Source: JABDMH01 sp965223105 (GTDB taxonomy: Bacteria > Bacteroidota > Bacteroidia > Chitinophagales > Saprospiraceae). Taken from it: DNA of 64,000 nt. Made by a program: the position numbers and the translations under genes. This document shows positions 8,225-16,477 of this stretch, piece after piece. Positions within the stretch are counted from its first letter, which is position 1; each line of letters begins with the position of its first letter. The stretch spans positions 868,001 through 932,000 of the forward strand of contig OZ244987.1 of NCBI GenBank assembly GCA_965223105.1, in the 5' to 3' direction. Below the pieces are notes generated by a model. It saw nothing but the letters and a program-made list of their open reading frames with translations, searched no databases and was not told the DNA's origin.

Positions 8225-9127
8225 CTATTCATTTTTATATTGATCATAGGCTTCACTAATCCTTGCCTCGGTAGCATCGCCTTTATGGACCAATACCCGG
8301 TACCTGAGTTTTACGACTTGTCCTTGTTTTAGGCTGGTGCCCTTCACCTCATCTGCCGGCCAATACATGGGTGTGGGAGAAATAAAGCCGTAGTCACGGG
8401 TAAACCAGGGTGCCGGAAACCAATCGTTAGAAGGATGTTGCATAATTGTTATGCCTTCAATGGATTCACCTCTCATGCCATGATAAGAAATCCAGGCAGA
8501 GGCCTTGCCAAAAGTTGCCTCTTCTCCCCGGTCCCCTTCGGCATTAATCATGGTACCACCGTTCACAACGGATAGATCAGGATCGATCCTGGCACTGAAA
8601 AGAGAGTGATTGGTGCGCTCAATTTGAACATCCATCAGCATCTCTAAGACAATATCAAAATCTAACTGGTATACAGTTTCAGAAGGCACACGCACGGTAA
8701 TGGTGCGAAAATCTTTTATGGGAGCTCGAGCATCAGGTCTGGTCCAAATGCACTCTTGCTCGATGACTACCTTATCTGATCCCGACTCCAGAACATTAGT
8801 CTGTAACGCAAGTATCTGCCCCCTTTCCAGTCCTTCTTGCCAGTAATTTCCGCCGTTCACTTTGTCGCATCCGAAGAAAAGGGAGCTGTGGTGAGGATAA
8901 GTCCCATTTCGCATGGAGGTGACACTGGCACCCGAGGGTGCATTCACAGGGTAAAAAAAGGGATACTTTTCGTCAGCCGAAGAAATATATCGACTGAAAT
9001 ACTGATCATTGATCATAATTGCTATGGTAGATCCATTTCTAATGGCGGTTACTTGAGCATTGACTCTCATAGGAAAGGCAATCCACACTAGCAACGATAC
9101 GACGTAAGCTTTTAAAACCAGATTCAT
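8225..9127 (-). CDS. PmoA-like (DUF6807) secreted protein
   Basis: A 300-residue protein from the ATG at 9127, chosen because it gives a clean signal peptide (MNLVLKAYVVSLLVWIAFPM, cleavage near VNAQ); an in-frame ATG at 9163 adds 12 residues. The family mark is the stretch YPHHSSLFFGCDKVNGGNYW, found in proteins labelled methane oxygenase PmoA. They are unrelated in function to particulate methane monooxygenase and resemble sugar-binding beta-sandwich folds. Members typically sit beside Gfo/Idh/MocA oxidoreductases in sugar-catabolic loci, as here (86-base gap to that gene). The biochemical role is not established. Probably co-transcribed with susC and susD. Confidence 0.82.
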   Translation of the reverse strand: MNLVLKAYVVSLLVWIAFPMRVNAQVTAIRNGSTIAIMINDQYFSRYISSADEKYPFFYPVNAPSGASVTSMRNGTYPHHSSLFFGCDKVNGGNYWQEGLERGQILALQTNVLESGSDKVVIEQECIWTRPDARAPIKDFRTITVRVPSETVYQLDFDIVLEMLMDVQIERTNHSLFSARIDPDLSVVNGGTMINAEGDRGEEATFGKASAWISYHGMRGESIEGITIMQHPSNDWFPAPWFTRDYGFISPTPMYWPADEVKGTSLKQGQVVKLRYRVLVHKGDATEARISEAYDQYKNE

Positions 9128-9229
9128 TTGCAATCTTGTTAAACTTGATATTAAAGTCCCCAAAAAAATCAGGAAGTGGTAGTCATAGTGACAGAATCAA
9201 GTACCACTTCCTGCGTAATATATGCACCA

Positions 9230-11056
9230 TTATGGAATGGTAGTCAATGGTGGTATATTTTTTTCCGCCCCTGGATAACCAAGATTTTGATTGATGGTGC
9301 CTTGAGTGTTAGCATTAATAGCACTGGCCGGCACGGGATAAAGTGCATGATAAGGGCTCATTGTATATTCGTCGCCATGTATGGTCTTGACCCCCTGATT
9401 GTAAAAATCTGTGGTCTCCATGATTCGGTCGTACCAAAAATTATCTTGGTGAAAATTATCCAGGTTATATGTCTTGCCATTATAAGCGGTTCTGCCAGTT
9501 TGAGCAAGTATAAATGCAATTCTGGTTAGTTCCGTATTTCGTGGTTCCTCATAATATAGTTCTCGCGCCCTTTCATCTAAAATCGTGCTGATATTTACAT
9601 CCTCCGGCAAGATATCACTGGCATTGGCTCGACGTCTTACTTGATTGATATCTTCAGCGGCGTTGGTTAGATCACCTTTCCAAAAATATGCTTCTGCCCG
9701 CAAAAGATAAGTCTCAGCCAGACGAAAAACATACCAGTCAGAGTGGCCTCCACTCGGTTTAGACGCTTCAGGATCTGGAATGAATAATTTATATTGAGGA
9801 AAATCGTACCAATTGCGAATAGTATCAGAACACAGGATTACTCCATCGTCAGTGAACAGCTGCAGGGGTTTGTTGTAAAAGGGATTTCCAGCATCCTTGA
9901 GGCTGGGGGCATTATATGTGATATCTTCCATCCTGACCCAATTAGGATATTTATGCCGTTCATCATTCTCATCCTTCCAGATTCTCTTAGTGCTGTAAGG
10001 TACCCCCCTGTTTCTGCCGATTCCACGGCCGTAGGTCAAGACATGGGGTATTTCTGCATTGGGATTATCGGTCATGCCATTGGCACCGTCTGGAGTGTTG
10101 ATAAATCTCCACCAGAGTGGTACCGCCTGGCGCATCAGACTGGTTCTGCTACCGGCGCCATCAAAACCCAATCTAGAAATCACATTGAGAATGGCCTCAG
10201 TGTTCTCCGGGATACTCTTGTTTTCTGGTCGATGTAAGTCCCAGGTGACATTCCGTTCCGGATTGTCTTTTTCCGATCCGAATCGCTCGGTCATCAAGGC
10301 ATAGATACCTCCGTCGATGACTTGGCTGGCAGCTGAAATCGCACCATCAAAATCAGTTAGTGCAAGATTTATCTTGGACAACAAATGTAAGGCCGCACCC
10401 TTACTCACTTCTCCCTTATTTGTAACTTCGGGTAGCCAGTTAACCGCTTGCTCCAAATCCGACTTTATCTTCTCAAGAATGGCTTCACGAGTAGTTGTAA
10501 CAAAATCTAATTTGGGTGTGCTAATTTCTTCCATAATAGCTGGTACATCTCCAAACTGCTGGGTCAGCCGGTAGTAGCGGTAGGCACGATGAAAATAAGC
10601 AGCTCCAAGTATCCCGTTTCGTTCGTCATCAGAGTCATACTCTGCATCATCGATTCTTGTGATCACCGTGTTGGCAAATTTTATGCCTTGATACCACTGT
10701 GACCAATACCATCCGATGCGATTGGTATTCGCACTATTTAGGTTGGCATCAGGCAAAATCAGCAAGTTGAGGTCCTGAGCTGGACCAGATTTGTCGGTGG
10801 TACCCTCAACGGCCACCTCAGAAAAAATATTTTCTGTGATCATAGGTGCACCATCACCGTAGAATTCAGATCGGAGATTGGTCATAGCCTGTGAAAGTAT
10901 TGCTCGCATACCATCGGCATTATTCAACGCATTGGCCGGTGTAAAGAATGATAGTTCCTCAGGTTCCAGAAACTCCTTCTTGCAACTGGTAATAGTAACC
11001 AAAATTGCGATAATGAATAAGCACGGTCTATATGATAAGATTTTTTTGATATTCAT
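9230..11056 (-). CDS. SusD/RagB family outer-membrane glycan-binding lipoprotein
   Basis: A 608-residue protein with a lipoprotein signal (cysteine in VTITSCKKEFLEPEELSFF), the standard SusD opening. TPR-like helices follow, with the typical GAAYFHRAYRYYRL segment near residue 150. The C-terminal half has the family end (WYVFRLAETYLLRAEAYFWK, then DERARELYYEEPR). SusD lipoproteins sit on the outer face of the outer membrane and form the lid of the SusC transporter, capturing the glycan. It lies 42 bases after the susC stop on the same strand, so the two are surely one transcript. Its glycan cannot be read from the sequence. Confidence 0.95.
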   Translation of the reverse strand: MNIKKILSYRPCLFIIAILVTITSCKKEFLEPEELSFFTPANALNNADGMRAILSQAMTNLRSEFYGDGAPMITENIFSEVAVEGTTDKSGPAQDLNLLILPDANLNSANTNRIGWYWSQWYQGIKFANTVITRIDDAEYDSDDERNGILGAAYFHRAYRYYRLTQQFGDVPAIMEEISTPKLDFVTTTREAILEKIKSDLEQAVNWLPEVTNKGEVSKGAALHLLSKINLALTDFDGAISAASQVIDGGIYALMTERFGSEKDNPERNVTWDLHRPENKSIPENTEAILNVISRLGFDGAGSRTSLMRQAVPLWWRFINTPDGANGMTDNPNAEIPHVLTYGRGIGRNRGVPYSTKRIWKDENDERHKYPNWVRMEDITYNAPSLKDAGNPFYNKPLQLFTDDGVILCSDTIRNWYDFPQYKLFIPDPEASKPSGGHSDWYVFRLAETYLLRAEAYFWKGDLTNAAEDINQVRRRANASDILPEDVNISTILDERARELYYEEPRNTELTRIAFILAQTGRTAYNGKTYNLDNFHQDNFWYDRIMETTDFYNQGVKTIHGDEYTMSPYHALYPVPASAINANTQGTINQNLGYPGAEKNIPPLTTIP

Positions 11057-11098
11057 AATTAAATGTTTGAGAGGAAATAATATAATTTACTCTAACCA

Positions 11099-14000
11099 TT
11101 AAAGTGACAAGTTCAGTCCCAGAGTATAATATCGTGGTGTAGGTACAAGACCTGCGGTGCCATCGACCTCGCTTGCTTCAGGATCATAAAGATCCCAATC
11201 AGGAGCCCATACGGCAACATTTCTGATATTAGCATAAACCCTAAGACTTTTTGCGGTTAATTTACTCCGAATAATTTCTGGCACTGTGTAAGAAAGGGTA
11301 ATGTTTTGTAATCGAATGAAGGATCCCTTTCGGTAGATATTAAAACTGGCACTTCCATCACTTGAAAATAACCTTGCATAATCGTCGAGCTGATTATCAG
11401 GAGTCCAATATGGAGTTTGTAGTGAGTTGGTACGGTCAATAAATCCATCCCGGTTTTTGGCAGGATTGAAGGCACGCTTCTGCCCCCAATGAGAGTAGAG
11501 TTCAATAGCAAGGTCAAGGTTCTGACCAAACCTAAAATTATTCACAAATGTCCAGCGAAATCGCGGCGTGGTATGTCCTAAAAAATCACGGTCCTCAATC
11601 GTATAAACGCCATCATTATTTTTGTCTTCTAACTTAAAGTCTCCTGGAAAGACACCAAACCTAGCTGCTTCATCTGCCTCACTGGTCTTATAGACCCCAA
11701 GGACATTTAGACCCCAGATTGCATCGATTGATTGATCGATAAACCATCGGTTGGTGATGTCGTCAAGTTCATTCCCATCTTCGTCCAAATCACCATAGAG
11801 TGCATTGATCTTATTCCGGTTGAGTGAGAAATTAAAGGAACTGGACCAGGCAAATTTCTCACGATCCATATTTCGGGTTGTCAATGCCAATTCGATGCCA
11901 TTGTTTTGCACTTCACCAAGATTGGTGAATACGTCAGAAAATCCAATGATATTTGGCAGTGCTCGTCTCACCAATAGGTCATTAGTCACCATATTATAGT
12001 ATTCGAATGAACCATCCACCCGGCCGTTTGCCAAACTGAAATCCACACCAAAATTCCAGGCAGCGGTTCTTTCCCACTTGAGATCAAGATTCTCCATGGA
12101 AGTATTATTGAGTGTGGAAACTTCTTGAACGGCTCCGGTTGCATCCACGATCAAATTCTTCCCGGCCGAAAGCTGCGAGAGTGCGGCATAGCGCCCAATG
12201 TTTCTATTGCCATTTTCTCCCCAGGAAAGTCTCAGCTTCAAAAAATCAATTTTATCCGAACTAAAAAAATCTTCTTCAGAGAGCACCCAACCTGCTGCTA
12301 TGGATGGAAAAGTGGCCCGGCGGTTGTTTTCTCCAAAGGCCGAAAAACCATCTCTTCTTAAAGTAGCGCTAAGAAGATATTTTGATGCGTAGCTGTAGTT
12401 TATTCGCCCCATCAGTGCATCACCCGTACTCTGCTCATCTCCAAGATTCAAGTTATCTGGACCAGTTAGTGAAATGGCTGTACCCAATGAAAGATTGTTG
12501 TATCCTAGTACATCGCTTGGATCGAATATACCGGCAGTGGTTCGATCTCTGAAGTACTTGAATTTTTCTGCATAGGCTAAAAAAGTTGCATCCAGGCTGT
12601 GATTTCCAAATGATCGATTCCATTTTAAAATATTGTCGATCTGCCACTCCTGAATCTTGGTGTGTTGCCGAAAGGAAGTGCCAGTAGCCCATTCGGGACT
12701 TTCAGATGACTGATGGTTAAAGAAATCATTCCATTCAAACCGATTGGCAAATGCAAATTGATAGGAAAAACCCCAGGGCAATGTAATCGTACTGTAGATT
12801 CTGGTATTAAGGGTATTAAATTTTTGTAATCGGTCGGTATAGGTTCGACGTAATAGCGGATGCCTTGCTCCAGCCCCTGAATCATCCTGAGGGCTGAATC
12901 TCAGCGTCTTACCATCATCAGACAGACGTGAGCCCCAAGGTGAATCTCTGGTCACCATCCCCCATTCAGCAGGCACAGAGCTTTCGTCCCGATCAGCAAA
13001 TTGCGCATTGGCACCGACGGTAATCCAATGGTTGATATCACTTTCAATATTCAGCCGTGATCTCAATGTTTTGAATCTTTCCCCTACCACTATTCCTTCG
13101 TTGTCCGTCCTACCAATAGACCAATAGTACTTCACCTCGTCTTTGGTACCTGACAGACTAAGCGTATGGTCATTTCGAAATCCATTTTGGAAAATGACGT
13201 CATACCAATCCACACTATTCCCAGCCAGATAATTGCCAATTTCTACATCCTGAAATCCAATACGATTAAGCCAGGCCGTGGTCGGATCACCCTGAGCACC
13301 GTCATAGCTCAACCACTGCTCCAGAGTTACTCCAGCTGGAAGGTTATCCGGATTATCAAATTTTCCTGGTGTTAGCTCATGATCAACATTAATACTCTTA
13401 AAAACATCGGTACGCCAAGCGGCATAACCATCTGGATCATATGGTTTATGAATAATAGCATTGGAAGCAAAACCCACACTGCTACTCAGGCTGATGGTGG
13501 GAGCAGAACCTTCACCGCGTTTGGTCGTAATCAGCACCACGCCATTGGAGCCCCGAGCTCCATATACAGCAGCAGAACTGGCGTCCTTCATCACATCCAC
13601 TTTATCGATATCTGCGGGATTGATGTCTGACAAATCCCCATTATAAATCATGCCGTCCACAACAATCAGTGGATTGGCGCCCGCAGTGAGGGTATTCTTA
13701 CCGCGTACTTCCAATTGGCTAACTCCCTTGGGTGAATTAGCGAAGCCTACATTGAGACCTGGTACATTGGCCCGCAGGATATCGGTGACCGAATTAGGCG
13801 ATTGATGGGCAATTTTGGTTGCGTCAATTTGAGCAACTGCACCGGTTAAGTCCTTCTTTTTTACTGTACCGTATCCAATGACGATCACTTCCTCCAGATT
13901 GGCAATGCCACTTTGCATGACGACATCTACAGTGCTCTGATCGCCGACATCAACTTCCTGCTGCTGATACCCGGTATAGCTGAAAACCAAGGTTGCTCCT

Positions 14001-14236
14001 TCGTCAGGTATTTCAATAGTGTACTTACCATCAAAATCTGTGGCAGTTCCGCGAGCGGTACCTTTGATTAAGACCGTAACTCCAATCAGAGCCTCGCCAT
14101 CATCTGATACCACTGTCCCCGTTACGGTTCGATCGTCATACATTCTTTCAGTGTGGGCTACTATGCCAGTGGATGCAAGCATCCATAAGGTAGGTAGTAG
14201 CACTAGTTTCAATTTTTGTAAATGTTTTATCTGCAT
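11099..14236 (-). CDS. SusC/RagA family TonB-dependent outer-membrane transporter
   Basis: A 1045-residue protein from the ATG at 14236. The frame stays open to 14449, but that stretch holds the operator palindrome and promoter, and 14236 gives a proper signal sequence (MQIKHLQKLKLVLLPTLWML). Domains in order: a carboxypeptidase-like regulatory domain (TVTGTVVSDDGEALIGVTVL), the SusC signature and TonB plug (EEVIVIGYGTVKKKDLTGAV), the plug motif PLIVVDGMIYNGDLSDINP with DVMKDASSAAVYGARGSNGV, then the 22-strand barrel to the end (RYYTLGLNLSL). It imports oligosaccharides using TonB energy. It heads the operon susC, susD, PmoA-like, oxidoreductase and is probably repressed by the divergent LacI protein. 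Confidence 0.96.
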   Translation of the reverse strand: MQIKHLQKLKLVLLPTLWMLASTGIVAHTERMYDDRTVTGTVVSDDGEALIGVTVLIKGTARGTATDFDGKYTIEIPDEGATLVFSYTGYQQQEVDVGDQSTVDVVMQSGIANLEEVIVIGYGTVKKKDLTGAVAQIDATKIAHQSPNSVTDILRANVPGLNVGFANSPKGVSQLEVRGKNTLTAGANPLIVVDGMIYNGDLSDINPADIDKVDVMKDASSAAVYGARGSNGVVLITTKRGEGSAPTISLSSSVGFASNAIIHKPYDPDGYAAWRTDVFKSINVDHELTPGKFDNPDNLPAGVTLEQWLSYDGAQGDPTTAWLNRIGFQDVEIGNYLAGNSVDWYDVIFQNGFRNDHTLSLSGTKDEVKYYWSIGRTDNEGIVVGERFKTLRSRLNIESDINHWITVGANAQFADRDESSVPAEWGMVTRDSPWGSRLSDDGKTLRFSPQDDSGAGARHPLLRRTYTDRLQKFNTLNTRIYSTITLPWGFSYQFAFANRFEWNDFFNHQSSESPEWATGTSFRQHTKIQEWQIDNILKWNRSFGNHSLDATFLAYAEKFKYFRDRTTAGIFDPSDVLGYNNLSLGTAISLTGPDNLNLGDEQSTGDALMGRINYSYASKYLLSATLRRDGFSAFGENNRRATFPSIAAGWVLSEEDFFSSDKIDFLKLRLSWGENGNRNIGRYAALSQLSAGKNLIVDATGAVQEVSTLNNTSMENLDLKWERTAAWNFGVDFSLANGRVDGSFEYYNMVTNDLLVRRALPNIIGFSDVFTNLGEVQNNGIELALTTRNMDREKFAWSSSFNFSLNRNKINALYGDLDEDGNELDDITNRWFIDQSIDAIWGLNVLGVYKTSEADEAARFGVFPGDFKLEDKNNDGVYTIEDRDFLGHTTPRFRWTFVNNFRFGQNLDLAIELYSHWGQKRAFNPAKNRDGFIDRTNSLQTPYWTPDNQLDDYARLFSSDGSASFNIYRKGSFIRLQNITLSYTVPEIIRSKLTAKSLRVYANIRNVAVWAPDWDLYDPEASEVDGTAGLVPTPRYYTLGLNLSL

Positions 14237-14307
14237 TGTGTTCCTGTTTTGGTCAAAATCAAAGCCAATCTGAGCTCCCATCCAACTCTGGCAGCATTCT
14301 TGGTTTT

Positions 14308-14315
14308 CAAATATA
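14308..14315 (-). promoter_or_regulatory. Predicted -7 box of susC (TAnnTTTG)
   Basis: On the minus strand the bases read TATATTTG, an exact match to the Bacteroidota -7 consensus TAnnTTTG. It lies 71 bases upstream of the susC ATG and overlaps the left end of the 34-bp palindrome, so a bound repressor would block polymerase. I do not see a clear -33 TTTG element; the palindrome occupies that position. Inference from consensus only. Confidence 0.5.
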
Positions 14316-14345
14316 TGCAATCGGTTTCGAAACCGATTGCATATA
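14312..14345. promoter_or_regulatory. Perfect 34-bp palindrome, likely LacI-family operator
   Basis: Two 17-bp arms match exactly around a central C/G step at 14328/14329. The core is AATCGGTTTCGAAACCGATT, flanked by TATATGC on the left and GCATATA on the right. An even-length, centre-CG palindrome of this type is the standard operator of LacI-family repressors. The site lies between susC (minus strand) and a LacI-family gene (plus strand, starting 110 bases away) and overlaps the predicted susC -7 box. It is longer than the roughly 20 bp one dimer needs. Confidence 0.85.
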
Positions 14346-14413
14346 AGAACATTTTTTTGTGTATTCTTACTCAGATTTTCTTCTGTACCAAGTATATGAA
14401 ACAGAAGAACGCT

Positions 14414-14421
14414 TAGTTTTG
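14414..14421 (+). promoter_or_regulatory. Predicted -7 box of the LacI-family gene
   Basis: TAGTTTTG matches TAnnTTTG on the plus strand, 33 bases before the LacI ATG, which would place transcription start near 14428. It lies 69 bases beyond the palindrome, so the repressor might control its own gene less directly than susC. A -33 element is not obvious. Confidence 0.4.
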
Positions 14422-14454
14422 TCAACTGTCTGAGAGACTGAAGAAGCACTTAGT

Positions 14455-15513
14455 ATGAGAAAAAAAAGAGTGACCATTTATGATTTGGCTTTGAAACTTG
14501 GCATTTCACCTACGACCGTTTCAAGGGCATTGCGTGGTCATCAGGGCATTTCTAAGGAAACCAAGATGATGGTACGGAAATTGGCCGATGAAATGGAATA
14601 CAGGCCTAACTCGATCGCCTCGAGTCTTAGAACGAAGCGAACAAACATCATCGGTGTGCTTGTTCCTCAGATCAATAGAGCATTTATGGCAACCTTCATA
14701 AGTGGCATCGAAGAGGTAGCCAATAAGGCTGGTTACAATGTACTGATTGCACAGTCTATGGATGATCAAAGCAAAGAGATTGAAAGTGCTAATTCTCTTC
14801 TTTCTAGTAGTGTTGACGGAGTCGTCGTGTCACTGGCTATGAATACGGAATCTTATGATCACATACAGCTATTCCTAGATCATCATATCCCCTTAGTACT
14901 TGCTGACAGAGTCATTGATGACATGGATGTAGACAAGGTAGTTGTGGATAATTTTGACGCTGCTTTTAAGGTTACCAAATATCTGATCGAGACTGGACAC
15001 AAAAGGATAGCCCATTTGGCTGGCTCTAGAAAAAGGAATGTCTATCGCGACCGAAAAGAAGGGTATTTGGCAGCGTTGAAAGCTCACAAAATCAAATTTG
15101 ATGAGAACCTCCTTATCTACAGTGATCTCAGTGAAAAAGCTGGGGTGGAGACCGTTCGAAAGCTCATGAATCTTAGCAATCCTCCGCAAGCAATTTTTGC
15201 TGCCAATGACACCGCTGCAGTGAGTGCACTGATGCACCTGAAGGAATTAGGATTTGAGATTCCTGAACAGATCTCAGTGGTTGGCTTTAATAACGATCCG
15301 ATCGCTTCAATTGTTGAACCCAGGTTATCTACCGTAGAGCATCCCGCCCTGGAGATTGGTCAAACTGCGGCTCAGCATCTGATTAAAAGAATTTCTTCAG
15401 ATGCAGATGTTGAGCTTCCAAATAGGACAATTGTTTTGAAAACCTCTCTACTAGTCGGCCGGTCAAGTCCCCCCCTCAACACGGTGACAACTCATTTAAG
15501 CACAGTCAAGTAA
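14455..15513 (+). CDS. LacI family transcriptional regulator
   Basis: A 352-residue protein. The N-terminal helix-turn-helix (VTIYDLALKLGISPTTVSRA, residues 6-25) and hinge helix (PNSIASSLRTKRTNIIGVLV) are textbook LacI. A periplasmic-binding-protein-like sensor domain follows, with GVVVSLAMNTESYD, the linker region AGSRKRNVYRDRKEGYLAAL and the conserved DDPIASIVEPRLSTVEHPA-like segment (here NNDPIASIVEPRLSTVEHP). It is divergent from the susC operon across 218 bases that hold the 34-bp palindrome. It most likely represses that operon until a sugar ligand binds; the ligand cannot be told. Confidence 0.95.
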   Translation: MRKKRVTIYDLALKLGISPTTVSRALRGHQGISKETKMMVRKLADEMEYRPNSIASSLRTKRTNIIGVLVPQINRAFMATFISGIEEVANKAGYNVLIAQSMDDQSKEIESANSLLSSSVDGVVVSLAMNTESYDHIQLFLDHHIPLVLADRVIDDMDVDKVVVDNFDAAFKVTKYLIETGHKRIAHLAGSRKRNVYRDRKEGYLAALKAHKIKFDENLLIYSDLSEKAGVETVRKLMNLSNPPQAIFAANDTAAVSALMHLKELGFEIPEQISVVGFNNDPIASIVEPRLSTVEHPALEIGQTAAQHLIKRISSDADVELPNRTIVLKTSLLVGRSSPPLNTVTTHLSTVK

Positions 15514-15923
15514 GAAGGAAAACCTGTAGGCAAAATATGACGAGTATTCCCTTGGGTAAATCCAGTATCATCCATGTCTCCAGCGAGAAATACCTTGTGA
15601 AAATAACGGTCCAATTAGTTGCTGGACTGCATCTATTTCTGGAGAGTTGGAAGGGCAATTCGTGACTCCTTAATAAATATTGACGCATTATGTAGAGGCC
15701 TCTAGCCAATATTTACTCACCAAAGAAAGGTGTTGGAAGCACTGATATCGGGCTCACTCCATACCCTCGTGAAAAACCCTACCTGTTTGACAAGCCCTGG
15801 CTGACGCCACCAGACCTTGATATCTAAAAAGCCAAGTCTAAGCTCTATGAGCAAGAAAAACATTCACTCCCATAATGACTTCATTCAGACATCTGGGAAT
15901 GAAAAGAAGCTGCTTCTGTGTAA
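15514..15923. other. Spacer with two unrecognised coding fragments
   Basis: No intact gene. Two stretches look like protein debris on the plus strand. One is an ATG-started frame at 15538-15666 (MTSIPLGKSSIIHVSSEKYL...). The other is an open tail at 15696-15827 ending LTPYPREKPYLFDKPWLTPP then DLDI and TAA. The second has the feel of a real C-terminus (Pro/aromatic rich) but has a stop immediately upstream and no start. I could not assign a family to either. They may be decayed remains between the LacI gene and the next island. Confidence 0.3.
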
Positions 15924-16187
15924 TTAGGCTCTTCTAATGAGGCTAATGATGAATAGGAGCACAAGAGCTCCACCGGCAGCAGTCAAGATACTGGCCAGGC
16001 TGAAACCGCCTGTTGTTGTTCCAGCGATTCCCAATTCTCTGCCGATCCAACCGCCCAGAAAAGCTCCAATAATACCAATGACAATATTACCTGCCAGTCC
16101 AAATCCTGCACCCTTCCAGATCTGACCGGCCAGCCATCCGGCAACAGCGCCAAGTAGGAGCCAAATTAAAATACTTTCGATACTCAT
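15924..16187 (-). CDS. GlsB/YeaQ/YmgE family stress-response membrane protein
   Basis: An 87-residue, very hydrophobic, glycine-rich protein with three predicted helices: LIWLLLGAVAGWLAGQIWKG, LAGNIVIGIIGAFLGGWIGR, then ASILTAAGGALVLLFIISLI. The repeated G-x-x-x-G spacing and the length are those of the transglycosylase-associated family (Pfam Transgly_assoc). These inner-membrane proteins rise under envelope or general stress; the molecular role is unknown. An inverted repeat in its leader (16209-16225) could take part in control. Monocistronic. Confidence 0.9.
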   Translation of the reverse strand: MSIESILIWLLLGAVAGWLAGQIWKGAGFGLAGNIVIGIIGAFLGGWIGRELGIAGTTTGGFSLASILTAAGGALVLLFIISLIRRA

Positions 16188-16208
16188 TGTTGAATTTTCG
16201 TTTTATGG

Positions 16209-16225
16209 AGTATTAAGGTAATACT
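16209..16225. promoter_or_regulatory. Short inverted repeat in leader of the GlsB/YeaQ gene
   Basis: AGTATTA-AGG-TAATACT forms a perfect 7-bp inverted repeat ending 22 bases upstream of the ATG (minus strand). It could be an operator half-site pair or an mRNA hairpin close to the ribosome site. No T-run follows on the minus strand, so it is not a terminator for this gene. Confidence 0.3.
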
Positions 16226-16477
16226 TTTCTCTACTTCGTAGGTTTATTTAGGGATCCTTTTTGGTAGGTTACCTGGCCCGGTTTCATCCGCACTATTTGC
16301 CTGTTGTACAAGCGGTGAGCATAGGAAAGGCAAGACCAGGATCATGTTGAGGTGGGAACCGGCAAAAGCGATCTTTGGTGATTTTAGGCCTTATGCGACC
16401 TTGACTTTTGACGTGTTCAATACGTAGGGGTTCCGTCAATTTTTTAGTTAAATTGTCTTTCAAAAAAGAGGAACAAT

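Noticed and set aside
14237..14449. 71-codon extension of the SusC reading frame
   Set aside because: The extension covers the palindrome and promoter box, contains no signal sequence, and the ATG at 14236 gives a normal SusC N-terminus.
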